A stretch of DNA of 64,000 bases from Sideroxydans sp. (GTDB taxonomy: Bacteria; Pseudomonadota; Gammaproteobacteria; Burkholderiales; Gallionellaceae). The stretch covers positions 1 through 64,000 of the forward strand of contig JAGXGC010000027.1 of assembly GCA_024636935.1 (NCBI GenBank), given 5' to 3'. The stretch's first letter is position 1; each line of letters begins with the position of its first letter. The translations under genes and the position numbers were made by a program. The notes beneath the pieces were generated by a model. The model was not told the origin of the DNA and made no database searches. It saw nothing but the letters and a program-made list of their open reading frames with translations. Of the stretch, positions 58,959 to 64,000 are shown in pieces.

Positions 58959-59883
58959 CCAGCCGCTCCGCCACTCTCAGCACCGCACTGCGTGCACGGG
59001 GATTGACCGCCAACTCCGCTTCCGATGCAAAGACCGGCTTGCCGACCAACTTGATCTTTCCCTGCGGCACATCCACCGCGCGGATCGGTACGAACTTGGG
59101 CACCTTGTCGCCCTGCGCCATATCGCGCATGAATCGCTTCACGATGCGGTCTTCAAGAGAATGGAAGCTGATGATGGACATGCGCCCGCCTTCTTTCAGT
59201 TGTTCCACACACTGCGGAAGGATGTTCTCGAGCTCTTCGAGCTCGCGATTGATATAAATCCGTATAGCCTGAAAGGTTCGCGTGGCCGGGTTCTTGCCCG
59301 GTTCGCGCGTGCGCACGCACTGCGCCACGATGTCGCAGAGTTGTTTGGTTGTCTCGATAGCCCGCTCCTGGCGCGCAGCAACAATCGTCCTTGCAACCTG
59401 CCTAGCAAACCGTTCTTCGCCGTAATCACGTATCACCTCCGCCAGTTCTTTTTCTTCCACTGTCGCCAGCCATTCCGCTGCCGTCTGCCCGCTACTCGTA
59501 TCCATGCGCATATCCAGCGGCGCATCGAAACGAAAACTAAAACCGCGTTGCTCGTCGTCCAGTTGTGGTGAAGAAACACCCAAGTCCAACAGCACGCCAT
59601 CCACCTTGCCAACGCCCAACTCTTGCAACACTTGCGCCAACTGCTCAAAACCTCGATGCACCAACGTGAACCGCGCATCTTCGATCGCGCGGCCCGCTGC
59701 GATAGCGGCCAGATCTTTATCCAACGCGATCAAGCGACCTTGTGCTCCCAGCTGCTGCAAGATCAAGCGACTATGTCCGCCACGCCCGAAAGTGCCGTCA
59801 ACATAGATGCCATTCGGCTTCACCTGCAGCGCTTCAACCGCCTCGCTCAACAGGACGGTCGCATGCGCGAACGCCTCACTCAC
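58951..59883 (-). CDS. rsmH: 16S rRNA (cytosine-1402 N4)-methyltransferase
   Basis: RsmH (MraW) methylates C1402 of 16S rRNA, 310 residues. The SAM site is [18 protein letters not shown], the catalytic and substrate segments are [16 protein letters not shown] and [15 protein letters not shown], and the C-terminal [15 protein letters not shown] is typical. It starts with GTG overlapping the mraZ stop codon (GTGA). Confidence 0.97.
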   Translation of the reverse strand: MSEAFAHATVLLSEAVEALQVKPNGIYVDGTFGRGGHSRLILQQLGAQGRLIALDKDLAAIAAGRAIEDARFTLVHRGFEQLAQVLQELGVGKVDGVLLDLGVSSPQLDDEQRGFSFRFDAPLDMRMDTSSGQTAAEWLATVEEKELAEVIRDYGEERFARQVARTIVAARQERAIETTKQLCDIVAQCVRTREPGKNPATRTFQAIRIYINRELEELENILPQCVEQLKEGGRMSIISFHSLEDRIVKRFMRDMAQGDKVPKFVPIRAVDVPQGKIKLVGKPVFASEAELAVNPRARSAVLRVAERLGG

Positions 59884-60326
59884 AAGGTGAACCCCTCAAG
59901 CTCCGGCGGCAGATCGTCTATCGAGAAACTTGTCATCTTCTCGTATTGGGCCTGCCAACGTGCTTCGTCCCACAATTCGAATTTATTGCCCTGACCGACC
60001 AGCATCACGCGCTTATCAAGCTTGGCGTAATCACGCAGGGTCGCGGAGATAAGAACCCGCCCAGCAGCATCCATAGCCACCTCTTCGGCATGGCCGACGA
60101 GGAAGCGCTGCAAAGCACGTATCTTTGGATTGAGCGCGGAAAGCTTCATCAGCTTCTCGCGGATAGGTTGCCATTCGGGCTGGGGATAGACCAACAGACA
60201 GCCATCTGCATCGGCAGTCAGCACCAACTGACCCGCGCAATGGGCCAGCAGCATGTCGCGATACCGCGTCGGTATCGTCAACCTGCCTTTGCCATCCAGA
60301 TTAAATTGAGCCGCCCCTTGAAACAT
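59880..60326 (-). CDS. mraZ: Transcriptional regulator MraZ
   Basis: MraZ is the DNA-binding first gene of the dcw cluster, 148 residues from [24 protein letters not shown]. It has two SpoVT/AbrB-like domains, each with the DxKGR-type motif ([10 protein letters not shown] and [16 protein letters not shown]). In E. coli it forms a ring and represses its own operon by binding TGGG repeats in front of mraZ. Such repeats are present here at 60341-60375. The ORF-track start is 13 codons too long and would run into the operator. Confidence 0.95.
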   Translation of the reverse strand: MFQGAAQFNLDGKGRLTIPTRYRDMLLAHCAGQLVLTADADGCLLVYPQPEWQPIREKLMKLSALNPKIRALQRFLVGHAEEVAMDAAGRVLISATLRDYAKLDKRVMLVGQGNKFELWDEARWQAQYEKMTSFSIDDLPPELEGFTL

Positions 60327-60340
60327 AAAACCCCTTGCCT

Positions 60341-60375
60341 CCCATTTATTCCCACTTTTTACCACTGGGACCCAC
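60341..60375 (-). promoter_or_regulatory. Four MraZ boxes at exact 10-base spacing
   Basis: The minus strand carries GTGGG, GTGGT, GTGGG and ATGGG at 60371-60375, 60361-60365, 60351-60355 and 60341-60345, each start separated by exactly 10 bases. This is the TGGG-N6 repeat layout bound by MraZ. The second copy is degenerate. The first box touches the -10 element and the rest lie in the leader, fitting autorepression. Confidence 0.88.
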
Positions 60376-60402
60376 TATATTGAAAACAATGGGGTCGGTC
60401 AA
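60374..60402 (-). promoter_or_regulatory. Main promoter of the dcw cluster
   Basis: TTGACC (60397-60402) and TATAGT (60374-60379) are separated by the optimal 17 bases on the minus strand, about 48 bases before the mraZ start codon. This is the only clear promoter I found upstream of the ftsL-to-ftsQ run. Confidence 0.85.
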
Positions 60403-60694
60403 GCAGGAAAATGGATTTTTTCTTTTCAGGACAAAGAGTTAGCGGCCCTCCTTAATGAAAAACAAATATGCTTAAAAAGCAATGAATTGCACAAACTAGC
60501 TAAAGTTGTTTGTTACAGGGAGTGTTCTATCCAGCCTACAGGCCTATGCATTCTTGCATATTGTGTTGCGACTCTACGTCGACTGCCACAACAACTATTC
60601 AGGTGCATGCCAAAATCAACTTACTCAAAGGACACTCTCCAACGATCATAATAATTGCGCTAATGAATAGGCCAGTTCGAGCGAGTCCAGGGCT

Positions 60695-60739
60695 GTATAT
60701 AGACCTATATATGGGTGGCCTATATATAGGTCTATATAC
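60695..60739. repeat. Perfect 18-bp AT-rich inverted repeat
   Basis: GTATATAGACCTATATAT and ATATATAGGTCTATATAC are exact complements separated by 9 bases (GGGTGGCCT). Each arm is itself nearly palindromic around GACC/GGTC. No T-run follows in either direction. It could be a protein-binding site, a cruciform or the stem of an RNA; the sequence alone does not decide. Confidence 0.85.
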
Positions 60740-60837
60740 AAACGACATATTGTTAAACCCAATCGCTTCAGTTAAGTTTCCCCTCCCGTCAAGAGGGATA
60801 AATCCTCAAGGCCAGCACTTCACATAAAGGAAATATC

Positions 60838-60894
60838 GTGTTTCCCCATATCCAATATGGAGAAGCACATGATTTCATTCCCCAACCAACATGA
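60838..60894 (+). CDS. Possible upstream ORF 1 (18 codons)
   Basis: A GTG start preceded by AAAGGA opens a frame reading MFPHIQYGEAHDFIPQPT and stops 12 bases before the CsgG-like start codon. It is too short for the ORF track. The ribosome site is reasonable, but coding is unproven. Confidence 0.3.
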   Translation: MFPHIQYGEAHDFIPQPT

Positions 60895-60931
60895 AAGGCG
60901 GCATCCATGCGTTGTACGACTGCACTATTAA
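60869..60931 (+). CDS. Possible upstream ORF 2 overlapping the CsgG-like start
   Basis: An ATG with GGAG 6 bases upstream opens MISFPNQHERRHPCVVRLHY, which runs across the CsgG-like start codon in another frame and stops 22 bases inside that gene. Its ribosome site is as good as that of the main gene. If translated it could couple to or compete with the lipoprotein start. Confidence 0.35.
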   Translation: MISFPNQHERRHPCVVRLHY

Positions 60932-61581
60932 CAGGCTGCATTCTTTCTACTGTATTTCTATCCGGATGCGCCACTGAGAGCTCGCAGGCGCTGGCTACTC
61001 CCCAAGTCAATTCAGCACAAACAATCTATAACGGCCCCAAGTCTGCGCTTGTTGTTGGCAAGTTTGATAACCGCTCCAGCTTTATGCGCGGGCTTTTCTC
61101 TGACGGCGTAGATCGTCTAGGCAGCCAAGCCAAAACGATTTTGATTTCGCATTTACAGCAATCGAATCACTTTTCCGTGATGGATCGCGAGAACATGCTG
61201 GAGTCCGAGTTTGAATCTGGATTAACGGGAAAAACACGAAAGATAAAAGGGGCGGAATTCATCGTTACAGGCGATGTAACCGAATTCGGTCGCAAGGAAG
61301 TCGGAGACCGCCAACTATTTGGGCTGCTGGGGCGCGGCAAAACACAAATCGCCTATTCCAAAGTCACCCTAAATATCGTTAATGCTGAAACTTCTGAAGT
61401 CGTGTTCTCGGTGCAAGGCGCCGGAGAATACGCCCTCTCCAACCGCGAAGTTATCGGTTTTGGAGGCACTGCCAGTTACGACTCAACACTTAACGGAAAA
61501 GTGCTTGATCTTGCTATTCGCGAAGCTGTGAATCGACTTGTAGAAGGCGTCGATCAAGGCGTATTGAAATCTCAAAACTAA
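60907..61581 (+). CDS. CsgG-family lipoprotein
   Basis: This 224-residue precursor has the lipobox LSGC (Cys21). The body has the CsgG/HfaB pattern: SALVVGKFDNRSSFMRGLFSDGV, the helix with LISHLQQSNHFSVMDRENM, GAEFIVTGDVTEFG, and the strand pair QIAYSKVTLNIVNAETSEVVFSVQGAGEY. CsgG itself is an outer-membrane pore for curli. This shorter form, found with DUF4810 and DUF799 proteins rather than curli subunits, has no proven role. AAAGGCGG precedes the ATG. It is the first gene of a three-lipoprotein operon. Confidence 0.85.
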   Translation: MRCTTALLTGCILSTVFLSGCATESSQALATPQVNSAQTIYNGPKSALVVGKFDNRSSFMRGLFSDGVDRLGSQAKTILISHLQQSNHFSVMDRENMLESEFESGLTGKTRKIKGAEFIVTGDVTEFGRKEVGDRQLFGLLGRGKTQIAYSKVTLNIVNAETSEVVFSVQGAGEYALSNREVIGFGGTASYDSTLNGKVLDLAIREAVNRLVEGVDQGVLKSQN

Positions 61582-61599
61582 ATTGAAAGCACCCTTCAA

Positions 61600-61947
61600 A
61601 TGAAAAAAATCGTCATACCACTTCTGCTTGCCTTAAGCGCGTTAACCGGTTGCTCATCACCACACACCATGTACCACTGGGGCAATTACGAAGAGCAGAT
61701 ATATTCCAACTATTCTGAACCGGGAAAACTAACGCCGGAGCAACAACTAACCGATCTCGAGAACGATGCCCAACTCATGCAAACAAACAAGTCGGCCGCC
61801 CCTCCGGGCTTTCATGCGCAGCTAGGTTATTTGTATTTCCAGACCGGCAAGACTGACCATGCTCTGCAGGCATTCGAGACTGAAAAAAAGCTATATCCAG
61901 AATCTAGCGTTTATATGAACCGACTGATTGCGCGTCTCTCTCACTAA
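61600..61947 (+). CDS. DUF4810 lipoprotein
   Basis: The 115-residue precursor has the lipobox LTGC (Cys18). The mature part opens with the family phrase MYHWGNYEEQIY and ends in a TPR-like helix pair (PGFHAQLGYLYFQTGKTDHALQAFETEKKLYPESSVYMNRLI). It starts 18 bases after the CsgG-like gene and 8 bases before the DUF799 gene. DUF4810 proteins nearly always occur in this trio; their task is unknown. Confidence 0.88.
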   Translation: MKKIVIPLLLALSALTGCSSPHTMYHWGNYEEQIYSNYSEPGKLTPEQQLTDLENDAQLMQTNKSAAPPGFHAQLGYLYFQTGKTDHALQAFETEKKLYPESSVYMNRLIARLSH

Positions 61948-61955
61948 GGAAAATA

Positions 61956-62615
61956 ATGTTCAATATCATCAAGCGAACCCTATTGTGCATCGCAGCCTTT
62001 TCACTCGTTGCATGCGCCACCCCGGCAACCAAAGACTACTCAGCCTTCAAGCAAAGCAAGCCGCGCTCTATTGTCGTGCTCCCACCGCTCAACAACTCCC
62101 CCGACATAAATGCAACATACAGCGTGCTATCTACGGTAACGCAGCCTTTATCGGAAGCCGGCTACTATGTCTTCCCAGTAGCGCTGGTTGATCAAACCTT
62201 CAGAGAAAATGGCATGTCCAATCCGGGTGAAATGCATCAAGCCCCCTTAACTAAAATCCGTGAAGTATTTGGCGCGGACTCTGCGCTGTATATAACCATC
62301 AGCAATTACGGCACTTCATATAAGGTTGTTAGTAGCGATATCGTTGTTACCGCCAGTGCAAATCTTATCGATGTTCGCAATGGACAATTGCTATGGGAAG
62401 GCACGGCTTCGGCATCGGATGCAGAAGGAAAGAATAATCAAGGAGGGATTGCCTCACTTCTGATTGCAGCAGTGGTAAAACAAGTAGTGAGCAATGTGTC
62501 AGGCGACGGCCCAAGTCACCGAATCGCCCGTGTCGCCAGCAATCGACTACTGACCGCACAACCCAATGGTCTTTTGTATGGTCCGCGATCAAACATGTAT
62601 GAAAAAGACCGCTAG
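61956..62615 (+). CDS. DUF799 lipoprotein (GNA1162-like)
   Basis: This 219-residue precursor has the lipobox LVAC (Cys20). The mature part PRSIVVLPPLNNSPDINATYSVLSTVTQPLSEAGYYVFPVALVDQTFRENG is diagnostic of the DUF799 family, which includes the Neisseria surface lipoprotein GNA1162. Its fold resembles TolB/CsgG-type N-terminal domains. The end LLYGPRSNMYEKDR is basic and polar. It closes the trio and is followed by a bidirectional terminator. The three lipoproteins probably form one outer-membrane complex, which is inference from their constant linkage. Confidence 0.88.
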   Translation: MFNIIKRTLLCIAAFSLVACATPATKDYSAFKQSKPRSIVVLPPLNNSPDINATYSVLSTVTQPLSEAGYYVFPVALVDQTFRENGMSNPGEMHQAPLTKIREVFGADSALYITISNYGTSYKVVSSDIVVTASANLIDVRNGQLLWEGTASASDAEGKNNQGGIASLLIAAVVKQVVSNVSGDGPSHRIARVASNRLLTAQPNGLLYGPRSNMYEKDR

Positions 62616-62660
62616 TAAATTCAAGTAAGCAAAGCTGGTAACTCATTCGAGAACAGCATT

Positions 62661-62702
62661 GAAAAGGCGAATTATTTTCATCTGCAAACAATTCGCCTTT
62701 TC
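62661..62702. terminator. Bidirectional terminator between the lipoprotein trio and mltA
   Basis: GAAAAGGCGAATT and AATTCGCCTTTTC pair perfectly over 13 bases with a 16-base loop. The A- and T-rich stem ends serve as the U-tract for each convergent transcript. Confidence 0.85.
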
Positions 62703-62713
62703 AGTTATGTGAA

Positions 62714-63889
62714 TCAGTTCAGAGCCGGCTCGCTGCCTTTTGGAAACAGCACCCACATGCGGCCGCGCTGTTTCATGCGTCCCGCCTTGGCACCGGCCAT
62801 CTCACCGAAGCCCCAGAAGAAATCGGCACGGACAGCACCTTTGATGGCACCGCCGGTGTCCTGCGCAAACATGAGGCGATTGAGCGGCTCCTCAGTATTG
62901 GGCTGAGTGGTGGATAAGAACACCGGCACGCCGAGCGGCATGGTGCGCCGATCGACCGCGATGCTGTATTCATTGGTGAGTGGTACGCCCAAAGCGCCCA
63001 CAGGGCCGGAAATAGCATCCGGCAATTCGCGGAAGAACACATAGCTGGGATTGTGACCCAGTAGCACTGTCAATCGATCCGGATTCATTTCCGCCCAACG
63101 CTTGATGCTTTGCATCGAAGCCTGATCCGCCGTCATTTCTCCCATATCAATCAAGCGACGCCCGATAGAAGCATATGGATGCCCGTTCTGATCGGCGTAA
63201 CCGATCTTGACCCTTGTGCCATCTTCCAACTGGATACGGCCCGAACCTTGTATCTGCAGGAAGAAGAGCTCGACTTCATTCTCCACCCACAGGAAGGCAT
63301 GGCCCTGTAGCGCCTCGGCCTGACCGGCATCGATCTCGGCACGATTGAAATAAGGCACTACGCGTTTTCCATCCAAACGTCCGCGCACGCGCTTGCCACG
63401 GAATTCCGGATACAGCTCACCCATGTCGACTTCCAACATATCTTCAGGTGGCGCATAGATGGGATAGGGATATTTGGCACTCTTTTTGCGACTGCCATGC
63501 AGCAACGGTTCGTAATAACCGGTGACCAGTCCGGTATCTGTACCGTCCGGATTGAGGATGCGATAGGGCGTGAACCATGTCTCATAGAAAGTACGCTGCG
63601 CCATCAGGTCGTCCGGCGCGACGGCTTTTGCCGCATCACAGATCGGCAGCCACAAAGTCTTAAAGCGGAGTGCGCGGCAACTCTGCTCTAACGCCGGCCA
63701 TGAGGCGGGCAGCTCCTGATTCAGCCAGTCCGGCAGCTCTTTCCAAGTCGCCAACATGAAATCGGGCGAAACCTTACCGACCGGCGGCACAGGCTCGATC
63801 ACGGTAGGCTTGAAGATATTACAGGCTGACAACCAGACACTGAGAACCAGCAACAAGGCCAGATTACGAACTGGGAAAAGAGGCTTCAT
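62714..63889 (-). CDS. mltA: Membrane-bound lytic murein transglycosylase A
   Basis: This outer-membrane lipoprotein lytic transglycosylase has 391 residues with the lipobox LSAC (Cys23). The MltA domain shows TGYYEPLLHGSRK, VQGSGRIQL-like IQGSGRIQLEDG and GQNGHPYASIGR-like ADQNGHPYASIGR. The C-terminal 3D domain with catalytic and ligand aspartates is FAQDTGGAIKGAVRADFFWG. It cuts glycan strands to 1,6-anhydro products during wall growth and turnover. It lies 10 bases after apaG on the same strand and ends at the shared terminator. Confidence 0.96.
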   Translation of the reverse strand: MKPLFPVRNLALLLVLSVWLSACNIFKPTVIEPVPPVGKVSPDFMLATWKELPDWLNQELPASWPALEQSCRALRFKTLWLPICDAAKAVAPDDLMAQRTFYETWFTPYRILNPDGTDTGLVTGYYEPLLHGSRKKSAKYPYPIYAPPEDMLEVDMGELYPEFRGKRVRGRLDGKRVVPYFNRAEIDAGQAEALQGHAFLWVENEVELFFLQIQGSGRIQLEDGTRVKIGYADQNGHPYASIGRRLIDMGEMTADQASMQSIKRWAEMNPDRLTVLLGHNPSYVFFRELPDAISGPVGALGVPLTNEYSIAVDRRTMPLGVPVFLSTTQPNTEEPLNRLMFAQDTGGAIKGAVRADFFWGFGEMAGAKAGRMKQRGRMWVLFPKGSEPALN

Positions 63890-63899
63890 TGTTTCCTAT

Positions 63900-64000
63900 C
63901 TAATGCAGCGTGCGCGGCACACTTAAAACGAACTGGGGCACGGGAACCGTGAACTCGCCACCATCCAACACTTGCATGCGGTAGCTGCCAGACATTGTAC
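63900..64000 (-). CDS. apaG: ApaG, C-terminal 32 residues only
   Basis: The minus strand at the right edge reads TMSGSYRMQVLDGGEFTVPV, then PQFVLSVPRTLH and a stop codon. This is the conserved C-terminus of ApaG, a small FN3-like protein (about 125 residues) linked to the ksgA-apaH region in many proteobacteria. The start lies beyond base 64000. It is too short for the ORF track. mltA follows directly on the same strand. Confidence 0.88.
   Translation of the reverse strand, partial: TMSGSYRMQVLDGGEFTVPVPQFVLSVPRTLH

Larger units (their letters stand above)
60403..60906. other. Non-coding region upstream of the lipoprotein trio
   Basis: About 500 bases between the dcw promoter and the CsgG-like gene hold no gene I can support. 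The region is AT-richer than its surroundings. It contains one perfect inverted repeat (60695-60739), a short hairpin CCATAT/ATATGG (about 60845-60860), and two short ORFs with ribosome sites near its right end. The tracked ORF 60510-60827 reads through the palindrome and has no recognisable protein features. Confidence 0.6.

Noticed and set aside
41978-60402. The dcw cluster as a novel system
   Set aside because: Gene order and content are the standard betaproteobacterial arrangement, with no inserted or missing gene between mraZ and lpxC.
60510-60827. A 105-codon plus-strand ORF in the non-coding gap
   Set aside because: It reads through the perfect inverted repeat (LYIDLYMGGLYIGLY), lacks a good ribosome site and shows no protein family features.

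Overview
The window is chromosomal DNA of a betaproteobacterium. The complete dcw cell-wall/division cluster continues into lpxC, a DUF721 gene, an M23 peptidase gene and secA. The zapA-6S RNA pair, the yacG-zapD-coaE-pilD-pilC block and a solitary BtuM-type vitamin B12 transporter also fit this group. Most of this suggests Nitrosomonadales, possibly Gallionellaceae or a relative, but the family is inference from gene content. Nearly all of the sequence is coding and most of it is housekeeping. I found no CRISPR array, prophage, tRNA or rRNA. The only clear mobile DNA is the 5' end of an IS110-type transposase gene cut by the left edge.

Layout. 1-160: IS110-type left end beside a REP-like sequence. 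162-5385: DUF4156 lipoprotein, aroC, a TatD-family nuclease, tcdA, a pyrimidine-dimer glycosylase-like gene, a MITE-like palindrome, corA and thpR. 5475-10924: a 1272-residue FAD/Fe-S oxidoreductase (DUF3683 type) and an unrecognised 539-residue protein. 10955-15310: phoR, phoB behind a near-consensus Pho box, an SSS symporter and a 2-Cys peroxiredoxin. 15316-19866: a B12-riboswitch locus, btuB-btuM, with msbA immediately downstream. 19919-21971: a 66-residue coiled-coil gene that appears leaderless, zapA, 6S RNA, an EVE protein and a TSUP permease. 21973-27021: AGCS symporter, two small c-type cytochromes, a ParA-like ATPase and ilvD. 27076-34039: lgt, pldA, a CorC/HlyC-type protein, pilC, pilD, coaE, zapD and yacG.

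34021-40309 (minus strand): secA, a cyclic-nucleotide-domain protein, argJ, a DUF815 ATPase and a Nudix-ThiE fusion. 40344-41965: M23 peptidase, DUF721 (DciA-like) and a small membrane protein. 41978-60402 (minus strand): mraZ-rsmH-ftsL-ftsI-murE-murF-mraY-murD-ftsW-murG-murC-murB-ddl-ftsQ-ftsA-ftsZ-lpxC. Genes from mraZ to ftsQ overlap or lie a few bases apart. The cluster is read from one clear promoter whose start region carries four 10-bp-spaced MraZ boxes. 60403-60906: a non-coding stretch with a perfect AT-rich inverted repeat and two possible upstream ORFs. 60907-62615: three lipoprotein genes (CsgG-like, DUF4810, DUF799). 62661-64000: a bidirectional terminator, mltA and the 3' end of apaG.

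How the genes work together. The dcw block, lpxC, msbA, mltA, the M23 peptidase, pldA and lgt together make, export, remodel or anchor the cell envelope. ZapA, ZapD and FtsA act on FtsZ. The phoBR and btuB loci carry readable regulatory elements. I did not find a convincing new multi-gene defence or metabolic system. The least explained items are the 539-residue protein, the leader in front of the lipoprotein trio, the palindromic repeat at corA, the leaderless small gene and the placing of msbA behind a B12 riboswitch.
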